Part shown: positions 52,111 through 63,383 of the stretch, piece after piece
Layout of the letters: every line of letters begins with the position of its first letter
Numbering within the stretch: the stretch's first letter is position 1
Source of the DNA: Aradus depressus
Lineage: Eukaryota; Arthropoda; Insecta; Hemiptera; Aradidae
Assembly (NCBI GenBank): GCA_963662175.1
Contig: OY759222.1
Span: forward strand, 4,570,713 to 4,634,712
Direction: 5' to 3'
Length of the DNA stretch: 64,000 nucleotides
The notes under the pieces: generated by a model
The model's database searches: none
What the model was told of the DNA's origin: nothing
Seen by the model: the letters and a program-made list of their open reading frames with translations, nothing else
Position numbers and translations under genes: made by a program

Positions 52111-52281
52111 ACCCGGCCGAGGCCTTTAGTTTATTTTATCTTAAGCACGCCGTCCTTCGGATGGGACATTAAGCTAAAATTTTGGGTAGGTAAAATATTG
52201 GACTGCCATAGTAGAGTCGGACTCATGTCCACCAGAGTGACAAAGAGCGCTCTGGTAGTAGGCGATATGACCTCGTAGTGA
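52111..52281 (+). mobile_element. SINE, internally deleted
   Basis: AACCCGGCCGAGGCCTTTAG, GCCGTCCTTCGGATGGGACA, AGTAGAGTCGGACTCATGTC and GGCGATATGACCTCGTAGT are in order. Confidence 0.8.
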
Positions 52282-52600
52282 TGATGAGAACATCAGTTGG
52301 CGATAGTATATTCTTAGATAATTAAAACGAATCTACTCATCAAGCGATGTATATCCCCAGCAAGAATTAATCAATTAAATTTTCGCTCTGCTTCTATAAC
52401 TAATCGACTTTTTTGTCGATAAATTCATAACATCGACAGTTATTATTAAGGTATTTGAGTAGAGTCTCCTTCCATTTGACCAATTTTGCGGAAAATTAAT
52501 AGGTTTCGTCCTTATAGAACTTTGAATATTATAGCGGCAGTTATTAAGAGTCTTTGTGTTGGGCCTCCTCCTAATTCCCCCCTTTCAGGTAGTAGGCGGT
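52282..52600 (-). repeat. family A copy, copy 2 of direct segmental duplication
   Basis: Same orientation and order as 26955-27325. The piece GTGCAAAACTCAATATTTGA present in copy 1 is deleted here. Confidence 0.75.
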
Positions 52601-52739
52601 AAGACTTCATAATAATTAACTATTTTAATTTTTCTTAATAATAACAGCTTATTATAAAATTCATTGCTATGCGTTACAATTTAAACAATATTCTATGAAC
52701 ATTTATTGTATATTTTCTGGGGTGCTATAATTTTAAACC
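52601..52739. other. unassigned AT-rich
   Basis: No feature seen. Confidence 0.35.
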
Positions 52740-53192
52740 TATTGGTCCTATCTTATTGTGACACTAGGAAATTTAATAATGATAACATTTTCGGTAAGCA
52801 TCAATTTTTCGATAGAACGAACCGTTTTCGCGTAAATCGAGCAAAAGTATAAAAACATGGGATTCAAGACTTCATTGTATTGAGACGGTTTTGGGCATAT
52901 TTTTCTGATAAGCCGGGGGGACCTTCGAAAAATGGTATTTCATATAAAATATGCCTTAAATATATTTAGGCCTCGAATTAAAGTGGTCTCGATTTTCATC
53001 TGATTTCGTCAAAAATCTAATCAGATCTACTATAGTAGTTCCTGATCGCTCACAAAGTCACAATCATAAAGACACACAGAGCCAGACAGACCGCCATAAG
53101 GAGACCTTGAAATGTGAAATTCTATTGAACATTCGACTTCGGATTTTCTAATAGATTGTGCTTCCTTATATTAAATGTATAAGAAAGTAAAA
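52740..53192 (-). repeat. family B interspersed repeat
   Basis: GAACCGTTTTCGCGTAAATC, CTTCGAAAAATGGTATTTCA, AAAATCTAATCAGATCTACT and the terminal TTATATTAAATGTATAAGAA. Confidence 0.75.
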
Positions 53193-53399
53193 ATTCAATG
53201 TCATATGAGGCGTGATGTCACTGTGAAGTAACCTTTTTGTGTTATCCAGCTCAGGTCTTAACGGTCTGATGATTTCGTCAACCCTATTTACAAACTCACG
53301 GAGAACTGGATGCCAGTCGAGAACAATGTCACTCAGCCTTGTTGCGACACTATCGTGAAAGTTAAGTCCATCTCGTGACGACATACAGTCCGTGAGGAG
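53193..53399 (-). CDS. candidate coding exon fragment
   Basis: The minus-strand frame reads LLTDCMSSRDGLNFHDSVAT then RLSDIVLDWHPVLREFVNRV, DEIIRPLRPELDNTKRLLHS and DITPHMT before running into family B. Residue use is protein-like: helical segments, few repeats, codons unlike the AT-rich background. Bases at AAAAAG|GTTACT could be a donor after NTKR. Protein not recognised, and no clear acceptor was found. It may be an exon or a gene fragment. Confidence 0.35.
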
Positions 53400-54182
53400 T
53401 CACCGCTGGCTCATGTTCTGCATATAGACCTCTTTATTATTCAAGTACATTTCTTACAGTAGATTGTTTACCTTAAGATAACAGTGCTACCATAGCTTAC
53501 ATTTCTTACTTTCTTATATAGTATAAGTTTTTTTTTTTTTTTAGTTGGTAGAAATGACTCAAGAGCGGTACTGAGGCTCTCGCCCATAACCCCGCCCAAG
53601 ATAGAATCCAACCTTCTAAAATAGCGAGGACATCCTACTTTGGTGGGAATTGTTCTAGGGTGGAGTTAGCTCCTTGGATTGAGGAGGACTTGGGACATTT
53701 ATTACTTCGCTCTGGTCCCAGCATCAGAATCTACCAGGGACTGGCCCCAGTAACAACAGCCCCTACGAATCCAACTTCAACCAACTGTCGCTTGGAAGCA
53801 ACCACCCCCGTAGTATCATTTTAGCTAAGGCTGTAAGAACCGTCCCCCTCAGGGTCCACATTGAATGATAAGTAATGAAATAAAATGAAACTTTATTGCT
53901 TATAGAGATACAAATCTCATAGCAAGGGTTGACCTTACTAGTTCACACATAACTGAAATACATTATATATATATATATGTACAACATAATATATAAAAGT
54001 TTATATATCAATACAACTTATAATTAAAAATAGAAAATATAACAAACTTAACTAAACAAAAAATTAATTTTGGAAGATACAACATTATTAATATGGGCCG
54101 AAGTAAAGAAAAGAAAAATACCAAATGTTGTGAAATGTGTTATATTGAAATGTATAGAGAGGGCAAATCATAATAAAACTCA
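53400..54182. other. unassigned, includes possible LINE 3' UTR
   Basis: 53560-53870 is GC-balanced. AATGAAATAAAATGAAACTT then TATTGC at 53877-53905 resembles the 3' ends of insect non-LTR elements. (AT)n near 53970. Confidence 0.35.
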
Positions 54183-54290
54183 TCATCATGGGCGCAACAA
54201 CTCATCTCTGAGTCAAGGCCTTCTGGATCAGCCTTCGCCAGTCGTCTCGGTCCTGTGCAGCTGCAGTCCAGTTCCTGACTCCAAGTAGCA
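54183..54290 (-). pseudogene. LINE ORF2 C-terminal fragment with ATG repeat tail
   Basis: On the minus strand GVRNWTAAAQDRDDWRRLIQ then KALTQR matches the conserved DRxxWRRLI C-terminus of RTE/I-type non-LTR retrotransposons. It is followed by CGCCCATGATGATG, a trinucleotide tail of the sort these elements carry. Upstream coding sequence is lost. Confidence 0.7.
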
Positions 54291-54509
54291 GGCTGCTGAA
54301 TGTTTTTCTAAATGTTAAACTGTTAGTTACGAAAATAAATATATTATTGATTATTTTATCGTCATCAATACTCAACAACTTAATTATTTTATTGGAGATT
54401 GCATTATAATGTGAAATATATTTATTGATAAATTTGTTTCTGTATTGGTTTAACATTAATCAAGTTACGAGAAGATAGAGTATGTTATCATTATCACTGT
54501 TGATTGAAT
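54291..54509. other. unassigned AT-rich
   Basis: No feature seen. Confidence 0.35.
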
Positions 54510-54630
54510 GATAAGTATAAGAAAGTATTGCATTCGTGCAAAAATTCAAGTTCGAGGTTTCAACGGATTTTGACATTTCAAGGACCTTTGAATACGTTTT
54601 GACTATTTTCGCGATAATGTCTGTCTGTGC
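54510..54630 (+). repeat. family B left end
   Basis: AGTATAAGAAAGTATTGCAT then TCGTGCAAAAATTC, and CAACGGATTTTGACATTTCA. Confidence 0.7.
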
Positions 54631-55248
54631 TGGAAAATTTTGAGAGCTGATACTGTTCCTAGTTCTATCGATATCCAGCGGAACGATGACGTTGTCTGTG
54701 TGTGTATACTGACCAAAGTGTCGATGACAACACACACTGATTCATCTAATAAAGATGACCTTTAGTGATTCTTATCTGTCTTCAACGTAGATATAAGCTG
54801 GTGTAGGTAAAGTTCATAAATAGATTTACGGACGGGGCGTTTTCCAGTAGTCAAAGTCGACTGCCAAGAGTTGTCAGCGACTAACAATTCTTGATGCCTT
54901 AAAATTGACTCTGGCATTTAGGGACATAGAAGACGTTGTTGGATCATCTCTTCTCCATAGTTTTGCCTTAAATTTTAGCCAAATCTGAGTGGAATGTGTT
55001 TGCCTCCTGGAAGAGAGGTCTGGTTCAGTGGGTGGCCCACCTCCCATCACTCCTAAGTGTCTTCTACCATTCACCAAGTCTCCTATCTTCTCTTCTTGGG
55101 AGGCCATTCTCACACCTTTCCCCACCAGACGAACCCAGTTCAAACTTGTTTTTTTTTTTTTTTTTTTTATTTTTGTAGGGTCAAAGATGGTGCAGTGATG
55201 TTCTTCGCCAAATCAACAAAGCCCAAATAATCTATCAGGTATTCATCA
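54631..55248. other. unassigned
   Basis: 54780-55140 is GC-balanced with overlapping frames of 60-90 codons on both strands and no recognised domain. T run at 55149-55168. Confidence 0.35.
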
Positions 55249-55249
55249 T

Positions 55250-55605
55250 CGGCATATATTGGAATATTTGAGTTGTCCCCCCCCTCCCCCCCCCACCCCC
55301 TCCCCACTGTTCCCCCCCTCCGCATGAGCTGATTCCGTTGGAAACTCATAGGAGACGTCTTCATATGGGTTTAAATATACATATGACATTTTGTGTCAAT
55401 ACATTCATTACAACGGCAGATATTCAACTTTTTGTGTTAAGCCTCCCCCCTAGTCCCCCCCCCCCCTTTTGCCGATTTGGCTGAATGGGTGTCGTCCTTA
55501 GAAGGCTTTGAAATTATACATAAAATTTCATGTAGATGCAATAATTTTATCGAAAGTTATCGTGTTCACACAAAGACAGATTTAATTCTTTAATTTTCGT
55601 AATCC
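55250..55605 (-). repeat. family A interspersed repeat, with C-rich tracts
   Basis: C-rich tracts at 55278-55318 and 55456-55468 sit in the expected module position. TTTTGTGTCAATACATTCAT and TTATCGTGTTCACACAAAGA are family A. Confidence 0.7.
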
Positions 55606-55630
55606 TTTGTTATCTTGTAAACAAAATATA

Positions 55631-56126
55631 TTATTAAGTTGCGTTGCGCTACTGTTAAAGGGAGATTAAATTTAAATATATTATTAAGTTGCGTTGCGCT
55701 ACTGTTAGAGGGATATTAAATTTAAATATATTATTAAGTTGCGTTGCGCTACTGTTAGAGGGAGATTAAATTTAAATATATTATTAAGTTGCGTTGCGCT
55801 ACTGTTAGAGGGAGATTAAATTTAAATATATTATTAAGTTGCGTTGCGCTACTGTTAAAGGGATATTAAATTTAAATATATTATTAAGTTGCGTTGCGCT
55901 ACTGTTAGAGGGAGATTAAATTTAAATATATTATTAAGTTGCGTTGCGCTACTGTTAGAGGGAGATTAAATTTAAATATATTATTAAGTTGCGTTGCGCT
56001 ACTGTTAAAGGGATATTAAATTTAAATATATTATTAAGTTGCGTTGCGCTACTGTTAGAGGGAGATTAAATTTAAATATATTATTAAGTTGCGTTGCGCT
56101 ACAGTTAAAGGGAGATTAAATTTAAA
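55631..56126. repeat. 50-bp tandem repeat, 10 units
   Basis: TTATTAAGTTGCGTTGCGCT then ACTGTTAGAGGGAGATTAAA then TTTAAATATA repeats at an exact 50-bp step from 55631 to 56081. Variants TTAAAGGGA and GGATATTAA alternate in a pattern that suggests 150-bp block duplication. Confidence 0.97.
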
Positions 56127-56139
56127 AAAAGTCCTCGGT

Positions 56140-56570
56140 CAATCATCGTCAACGTACTTCCCCAGAACGAATCCAGTCGACAGTTTAAGCTAATATTCAA
56201 CAGTTGACTTATATAGTGGCTCCTAAAGCCTCATACTATATTTTGTGTCGATAAATTCATAACATCGGCAGTTATTAGGGTTTTTTGAATTGAGCCCCCT
56301 CCCCTGAACCCCCCTTCCCTTCAGTCGATATTGCTGAAATTTGACAGGTTATGTCCTCATTGGGTTTTGACTTTAAACACTAAATTTCATGTCGATACGT
56401 TCATTACAACGGCAGTTATTACATTTTTTGAGTTGAGTCCCCTCTGATCCCTCCCTTCTCTTCTGAATATTGAAAGTTATTCGAGTTATGAATACGATTA
56501 ATACGTGTCGTCGTTATAGCATTCTGTATACACATATAAATTTTGTGTAACATTTTTGTGGTCACAGGGA
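56140..56570 (-). repeat. family A interspersed repeat
   Basis: Right end CGTACTTCCCCAGAACGAAT. Modules at about 56245 and 56390 (about 145 bp apart). The left end is missing. Confidence 0.7.
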
Positions 56571-57099
56571 ATAAATTGGTAAGTCTAATATTCGTAACTT
56601 TTCAGGGCAGCACTTTTATACTTTTGCATTAATCGTATAAATCTATTTTTTGGAATAAATAAATTATGTTTGCATCATTGTTAATCATATACCTTCTAAA
56701 TCTATAGGAGTGAATGAAAATGAATATTGTTAATCCTTTCTTGGATTTTCCCTTAGTTACCTAATCGTTCCTCATCACTTACCTAATTATTTACCATACT
56801 TTTTTAAATACTCGTGAATGATGCCTCTCTAAAAAGTTGAGCAAGTTGATTTAACCGAAAACGCCCTCTTCACTTGGAATAGTCTGCCGTAGTGAATAAA
56901 TGATTAAATGCAGTTATCTCGTGAATGATTTCACGGAACAATACACTTTTACGAGATATCAAGAAACCCACATCTTTATAATTCCGAAAGTATTAGAGTC
57001 CTGAGCTCCCAACTTCTTCACAGTGTGCAGATGGCTTTGGAGATGATCACAGTACACTTAACTCATTTTGGCCATTTTATGACTTGACAATTTATTCCC
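56571..57099. other. unassigned
   Basis: AT-rich at first, mixed later. No repeat words or credible frame. Confidence 0.35.
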
Positions 57100-57260
57100 T
57101 GTGACCATAGATTTATTCTATCGTGTTCAAAAACACACTGACAGAGAGAATTTATTTTTTTTTATTTTTGGAATCAGGGGTAGGAAAACATGAAATCCCG
57201 GTGACAACGTCGAATTTCTAACTGACAATATAACATCCCCTATAGGGATCATCCCCTATA
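57100..57260 (-). repeat. family A left-end fragment
   Basis: AGGAAAACATGAAATCCCGG, CGTCGAATTTCTAACTGACA and ATATAACATCCCCTATAG. Confidence 0.65.
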
Positions 57261-57265
57261 TCGTT

Positions 57266-57327
57266 ACAATGTATAGGGGATGTTATATGTTATATAGATA
57301 TAACATATAACATCCCCTATACATTGT
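57266..57327. repeat. perfect 62-bp palindrome
   Basis: ACAATGTATAGGGGATGTTA then TATGTTATAT is followed by AG and its exact reverse complement. Each arm is a family A left end, so two ends are joined head to head. Confidence 0.95.
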
Positions 57328-57453
57328 GTAGCTGAGATAACAAAATGATTTTTAAATAAGAAGCCAACACCAGGAACTGACAGTTGTTGAGGTGGGAGTC
57401 GATCTGAGGACTTTAGACGACAATAACCATTCAAGTCTTGTTCTCTGTTGCAG
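57328..57453. other. unassigned, upstream of candidate splice acceptor
   Basis: Would be intron if the following exon is real. Confidence 0.3.
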
Positions 57454-57623
57454 GACAGCATGGAATGCAGACCAGAGAAGTGCAGTTGCACCCATTACGT
57501 TTCCACATAAATCCTCAGCTTGCATCTTTCACATTCTTTCAGTTCGTCTGTAACAATCATTTCTTGTCATCAATGACAACCTATAAACGTCAAGTGGTTC
57601 TTCGCAGTGAGTTCAATTCTTAG
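57454..57623 (+). CDS. candidate terminal exon, low confidence
   Basis: TGTTCTCTGTTGCAG at 57439-57453 is a good 3' splice site. 55 open codons follow (QHGMQTREVQLHPLRFHINP then QLASFTFFQFVCNNHFLSSM) to a stop at 57621-57623. No similarity recognised and no upstream partner exon. It may equally be a non-coding exon or chance. Confidence 0.2.
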
Positions 57624-57679
57624 GCAACTGAAAACTAGGGCTTGAGTTTCTCACTCAACCCCTATTCATTGATTACTTT

Positions 57680-57860
57680 TTATACCTAGAGTATAAGGAA
57701 GTATTGTAATTGTCCGAAAATCTGAGATCGAGGTTTCAACGCATCTTTACGATTCCTGAATACGTTTGACCATTTTCGCGATGATGTCTGTTGTGCTTAT
57801 ATGTGATTGGAAAGTTGTGAGCACTCTACCGTCAAAACGAATGTAGCTTGTGCTTGGAAT
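57680..57860 (+). repeat. family B left part
   Basis: TATACCTAGAGTATAAGGAA then GTATTGTAATTGTCCG, and ACCATTTTCGCGATGATGTC. Confidence 0.75.
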
Positions 57861-58465
57861 TTGGAATGTGTGCCGAAAGCTTGGCAGAAATTCTATGAGT
57901 TTGTTTCATCGACCACAAGCCTCATTCCTTCTCTTTCTTAGCACCTCGTTGGTCAATTCCTCCCATTGATATCTAAAAAGAGACACTGGACAGTCCAATT
58001 CCCAGTTCGATACCCACAGATTGCATATTATATTTTTTTATTGTTCAATTAAAAAGTAACTTGAATTCATTAAGGTAATGTTGAAAAACTTCTATTGCAA
58101 TGGTCAGTCGTTTGTCTGTATAACAAATAATGCAGAATGCATTGTGCAATACTCCTTTGATTACATTTTCACATATGAAAATTCATTTAAAAGTATTATT
58201 GTGTGACTTAAGCATCGACATAATTAGGTTATCAATTATAAAAAATAATGAATGAAGGCTCTGGGAAAAGAATAAGCGCCTAAAACGCACTCAAAAAATG
58301 TAATAATTGAACAGGCTGAAGCCGGAAGATATGCTTTGGTTGAAGAGATGTTTTTGATTGAATAAAATTAATACAAAATTTCTAATTTATCGGGATGATA
58401 ATTTTTTTAAATGTCCAACAAAATATGTTAATAAAATGAAAAGTCCATGGAGACAGATGCTTCAG
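57861..58465. other. unassigned
   Basis: No feature recognised. Confidence 0.35.
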
Positions 58466-58522
58466 TCTTGCTTATTGAGCTCAATAACGCGGATTCGAAG
58501 CCTGGTGGTGGTCCTTAGGTTT
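58466..58522 (+). mobile_element. SINE head fragment
   Basis: CTTGCTTATTGAGCTCAATA and GCGGATTCGAAGCC (B box) then GTCCTTAGGTTTTAT. Only the tRNA-like part remains. Confidence 0.6.
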
Positions 58523-58589
58523 TATAAACAGTAAAATAGAATGAAAAAACTATAAAATCTGTTTCTGAGATGAATTTGAGCATCGTCCC

Positions 58590-58975
58590 CGCCTCCATCG
58601 TCACCGTCTCCATCCTCACCACCTCCTCCCCTACCGCCGTCGTCACCGCCTCCTCCCCTACCGCCATCGTCACCGCCTCCTCCCCTACCGCCATCGTCAC
58701 CGCCTTCTCCCCTACCACCATCGTCACCGCTTTCTCCTCTACCTCCATCGTCATTGCCTTCTCCTCTACCACCATCGTCATTGCCTTCTCCTCTACCAAC
58801 ATTGTCATTGCCTTCTCCTCTACCACCTCCTCCTCTACCTCTATCTCCACCGCCTCCTCCTCTACCTCTATCTCCACCGCCTCCTCCTCTACCTCTATCT
58901 CCACCGCCTCCTCCTCTACCTTCATCTTCACCGCTCCTCCCCTACCTCCATCGGCATCGCCTTCTCCTCTTCTAA
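58590..58975. repeat. 27-bp minisatellite, about 13 units
   Basis: ACCGCCATCGTCACCGCCTC then CTCCCCT grades into ACCTCTATCTCCACCGCCTC then CTCCTCT. Multiples of 3 keep frames open: a plus frame of 167 codons rich in Ser/Thr/Ala, and a minus frame of 138 codons with VEEEAVEIEVEEE repeats. No independent coding evidence. Confidence 0.9.
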
Positions 58976-59871
58976 CTCCACTTAATCAAAATATGTTGTT
59001 CATCTCTATCACTTTCACTGTATATACTTATAATTTTCCGTTCAGAACATTAAATGAAAACACTTTAAAATGAAAATACCTTTCTAATTGATTTTTTAGG
59101 AGGGAAGAAATAGGTGGATAGGGGTAAGCTTTTTTATTTTTTGTCCGGATATCGCACGTAATCAGTTTCAGGTTAGCTAATATAACGGCAATACAACCTG
59201 TAAGTCTCTGTATAAACTCAACCATTGAACGCAATAGCTGTTTTTTATAGTCAATCAAAAAGAAAGAGAGAAACCTAGCTAAAAAGTCAAATACTATCGT
59301 TTTTTTTCGAAGTTTGTTCGATTTATGAGAAACTTTATGAGTAGTCCTATCGAAAAATGGACCATACAATAAATTTTCCTCAAGACATTTCAGATTTTTT
59401 TTTTTTTTCTTCAAATTTTAGCTATAGCGAAGCAACAGAAGGTAACCCCAGCTAGTAGCAGAGACTAGCGGGTAGGAAGTAACGGGAGTTCGACCTTCCT
59501 TCAGTTGATCCAAATGAATATTTATTAGAGCGGTGATTAACAGGTCAACTTCAACATCTTAACGTTATTTTGCCTCCTAGTTGTGATCAACTGCTACTCA
59601 CTGTTACCCAACTTCATTTAGAATAATGTGATTGTGAAGTGTCTAATAGATATTATCTATGCGAGGGTAATTTTAGAAAAAACTCTGTTCAAAAGGTAAT
59701 TTTTTTCTGTATAATTTAGATTCTGTTATTTTTTACCATCTGTTAAGAGAAATCTGGCAAAAACAAGTCAATGAAAATGTTCAGTTCATGTTTTCATGTT
59801 TCTGAGCCCCCTCAGTTGAAAAAAAAACTTCTCGTGAGCCTAATTTTTTTATAAACATTTAGGTTGTATTC
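58976..59871. other. unassigned AT-rich
   Basis: The 128-codon minus frame at 59028-59414 starts in a poly(T) read as lysines and shows no domain. Confidence 0.4.
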
Positions 59872-60670
59872 ACTCTTCCTGTAGTTCCTCCTCCTGTTCG
59901 GTCGACTTAACTGAAATTCGTCTTACTCAAGGATCTTAATTCCCATAGAAATTTCGTTTTTTAAGTGTTGAAGAGCAGAACCTGAAGACCCTTCAGGGTC
60001 TCTCCCTGAAGAGAGCAAAAACTTATACTTAAAGAGTAAGAACAGAAGGAAGGAATAACGAGATCAAGCTGTAGAAAGAGAGCGCGGAAACTTATGTGCA
60101 GTTGCGATGTAGTCTCAAATTCAGAGATCAAAGGACCCTCAGAAAAGCTAAAACAGAACGTATGGATCTAAGAAATACGGAGATGAAAGGTTTAGAGAGA
60201 GAGAGAGAGTGGAAACTTACGTGTGACGGGTTTCGCTTCTTTAAATCCGACGATGATCTCGACAACCCGATTCAGGTTGAACATTCTCTGCCGACATTGC
60301 TGTATTAAGCTGTTTTTCAGAAAATATAAATAATCGGTGCCACAAGGACAACCTACATTCAACATTTCTTCGAAGATTTTAGTTAATACCAACCAGAATA
60401 TATTTCATTTTTTACTTATGGTTGACTTTCATCAAAATCTGGTTGATGTCTTACTACGGACATTGCTGTATTGATGAGTTTTTCAGAAAATATAAGGAAG
60501 CTGAGCCACCAGGACCTTACGATAAACTTACAAACAGTTATTTAGCGCTCCTAAGTAAGTTTCCGCTCTTCCTCTAAACTTTCGATTTCTTTAATTCGGT
60601 TTTGCTCTTTTGAGAGTCCTTTGATCTTGAATTTCAGACTTGAGCTTAAATCCTACTCCTACATAAGTTG

Positions 60671-60692
60671 GAGGGGGTGCCGCTAGCTCAAT
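60671..60692 (+). mobile_element. SINE 5' remnant
   Basis: GGTGCCGCTAGCTCAATGG resembles the SINE A-box start. Nothing of the body follows. Confidence 0.35.
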
Positions 60693-61136
60693 GGCCCCCT
60701 CCAAATACACGCTTAAAAAACGGATTTCCTAGAGGAATTGAGATCCTTGAGTAAGACAAATTTCAGTTAAATCGACCGAACGGGAGGAGGAACTACAGGA
60801 AGAAGTGATCTAAGCGTTTAGATAGAGAGCGGAAACTTATGTAGGAGTAGGGTTTAAGCTCAAGTCTGAAATTCAAGATCAAAGGACACTGAAAAGAGCA
60901 ACACCGAATTAAGAGTCCAAGAATTAAGGAAATCAAAAGTTTAGAGGAAGATCGGAAACTTACTTAGGAGCGCTAAATAAATTGCAAGCGTTTTAGCTTA
61001 TCGGGAAGCTCGTGAAATTCGGGAAACGGTTTCAAACCTGAAGCCGATTTTTAAGTTTACCATAAGCAAAGATGAAAAAATTATTCTAGTTGCTCCTAAA
61101 TTAAACAGGCAAAGAAGAAATATATACCTAATATAG

Positions 61137-61495
61137 GTGAAGGCGCCGGTAGCTCAATGGTATGCGTGCTTGGCTTCTGAACTCAAGATCGTGGGTTCGA
61201 AACCCGACCGAGGCCCTTAGTTTATTTTATCTGGGAGGTAAAATAAACTTGAGTACGCCGTCCTTCGGATGGAACGTTAAGGGATGGTCCCGAGCCTGTA
61301 CGATGTCAGTTACTCGTTAAAGACCCCTACCCCTGCCCTAGGTGAATAAAAATTTAGGGTAGGCAAAATTTAGGACTCCCACAGTAGAGTCGGGCTCATG
61401 TCCACCGGTGACGAAGGAGAGCGCTGGTAGTAGGCGATATGACCTCGTAGTTAAAGCCCGGGCATGAGTCATAAAACCTAACTTAACCTAACCTA
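61137..61495 (+). mobile_element. SINE, young full-length copy within the inverted repeat
   Basis: AGGCGCCGGTAGCTCAATGG (A box), GTGGGTTCGAAACCCGACCG (B box), CCTTCGGATGGAACGTTAAG and a tail ATAAAACCTAACTTAACCTA then ACC. The 8-bp direct repeat TAATATAG is at 61129-61136 and 61496-61503. Confidence 0.93.
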
Positions 61496-62010
61496 TAATA
61501 TAGATAGATGGTCCTGGTGTCTCTGCTTCCTTATATTTTCTGAAAAACACATCAATACAGCAATGTTCGAAGTTAGACCAGATTCGATGATAGTCAACCA
61601 TAAGTAAAGAATGAAATATATTCTGGTTGGTTGTTAAAACAATTATTTTATTTAATGAAATGGTCGAAAAAGAAATGTAGAATGTAGGTTGTCATTGTAG
61701 CACCGATCCTTTATATTTTCTGAAAAACAGCTTAATACAGCAATGTCGGCAGAGAATGTTCAACCTGAATCGGGTTGTCGAGAACATCGTCGGATTTCAA
61801 GAACCGATACCCGTCACATGTAAGTTTCCACTCTCTCTCTATACCTTTCATCTCCGTATTTCTTAGACCCATATGTTCTGTTTTAGCTTTTCTGAGGGTC
61901 CTTTGATCTCTGAATTTGAGACTACATCGCAACTGCACATAAGTTTTTCGCGCTCTCTTTCTAACACCTTGATCTCGTTATTCCTTCCATCTGTTCTTAC
62001 TCTTTAAAGG

Positions 62011-62453
62011 GTCCTTCTATCTTGGAATTTGAGTGTACACCTCCATTCCAAGTATAAGTTTCTGCCACTGCCACCACTCTGCTTCGCCCCCAAAACATAC
62101 ATCAAATTAAATTTAAAAACGTGGTATTGGATGATCAAAAGTCCCGGATTTCACGTCAGGACAGTAGCTTCGCGGCAATTGAGCTAAGTAAAAAAAAAAA
62201 AAGTGGTTTTGTTGGAGCACTTTGTACTTAATGGTCCGCGATAGAAGTTCGAACTAATATACCATAATACAGCTCGTAGCACGAAGCCATGCCTTGGACT
62301 AATGGTCCGAAACGCTGTCTATTAGATTCGCATCGAATCTCAATTCCATGTTCTTAAATTTCCGCATCATCTAATGACGTTTCAAGTTCTCAACTAAATA
62401 ACTCTCATCCCCCCTTCACTAATATTACTTTACTTTCATTATTATTACTTCCC
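62011..62453. other. unassigned
   Basis: 62195-62205 A run. 62260-62340 GC-balanced. No feature recognised. Confidence 0.35.
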
Positions 62454-62454
62454 C

Positions 62455-62535
62455 AACTATTTGAGAAGTAGGTATAGGGGAAGTTATGTATTTGGTGAGA
62501 AATTCGAAGTTGGGTTTTCACCAAAATTTCAAGTC
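62455..62535 (+). repeat. family A left-end fragment
   Basis: GTAGGTATAGGGGAAGTTAT then GTATTTGG, and GGGTTTTCACCAAAATTTCA. Confidence 0.65.
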
Positions 62536-62559
62536 TTAAAATTTGCCTATCCAGGTTTA

Positions 62560-63350
62560 GTTACCTAGGTGACGCACGCTTAACATCTCATTCGAAGGAC
62601 GGCGTACTCAAGTTTCTTTTTACTTCCCTGACCTCGGCCGCAAAATAGTTAATATAAGAAAGTCCTGTTATGGACACAGATTTTCTTCCTTTGTTTTATG
62701 TCCCTTTGTTCTTTGTCTTGCTAAACACACATTCATTGCCCACTTACTATCTTACTTCCCATGCTTTACCTAGTATAGGGGAAGTTATGTAATCGGTGAA
62801 AAATTCGAAGTTGAGTTTTCACCGAAATTTTATTTTCTTCCAACGTTCTTTGTTCAAAAATAATTTTAAATAAATCAAGTATGGGGACAAGTTAACTCAA
62901 GTTAATTAGATTTTGAATATAGGTATGGACGCGAAATGTTTTTTTTTTCTCCAGAATCCTATAAGGTCGACATCTATTGATTTGTAATTAAATCGGCCAA
63001 ATGGAGGGAGGGAGGGTCCGGTAAGGAGAGGGAGGTGAGATGATGGAGTTCAACTCCCGCATTCTAACTAATTGCCAATATTCACGACAGGATATTGTAA
63101 ACTGTGCTTGAGTAGTAATCAGACTGAAACACCCACTGAAGAAAAATCTGTGTTTAAATGGAGAGTGAAAGCTTAATATGAGTTGGGGTTGTACATTAGA
63201 GGTGATTCACTGACGATTCCTTTCCCGTGTCTTATTCTACTGTTCTATTGATAATTGGGAACTGCATGTTTATATTAGATGAGTGGTTAGCTCGCCTGTT
63301 TACAATCCTGTAGGATGGATGTTTGTCCCCATGTAGATATTATGTTTTCC
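62560..63350. repeat. arm 2 of inverted segmental duplication
   Basis: Inverted counterpart of 44200-45250. Includes a SINE fragment at 62562-62640 (TTAACATCTCATTCGAAGGA), the MITE end at 62648-62672, a family A left end at 62770-62830 and GGTTAGCTCGCCTGTTTACA. The SINE found at 44634-44874 in arm 1 is absent. Confidence 0.8.
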
Positions 63351-63355
63351 GACCG

Positions 63356-63383
63356 CCCCCCCCCCCCCCCCCCCCCCCCCCCC
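63356..63383. repeat. poly(C) tract, 28 bases
   Basis: Uninterrupted C run right after TATGTTTTCCGACCG, a family A module edge. Confidence 0.95.

Larger units (their letters stand above)
59872..62010. repeat. nested inverted-repeat complex
   Basis: About 60000-60420 is mirrored by 61600-62010. 59872-59960 is mirrored by 60722-60805. 60560-60660 is mirrored by 60825-60970. The outer arms each encode a similar frame (70 codons at 60096-60308 plus; 68 at 61732-61938 minus, both starting MQLRCSLKFRDQRTLRKAKT). The substitutions between arms mostly change residues, so the frames are not under protein selection. Origin unknown. Confidence 0.85.

Noticed and set aside
58515..59073. Acidic VEEEAVEIEVEEE protein or Ser/Thr-rich protein
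   Set aside because: Both are opposite-strand readings of a 27-bp tandem repeat.
60096..60308. Conserved 70-residue protein duplicated at 61732-61938
   Set aside because: Differences between the two copies are mainly nonsynonymous and include a 6-bp microsatellite indel. Explained by the inverted repeat.
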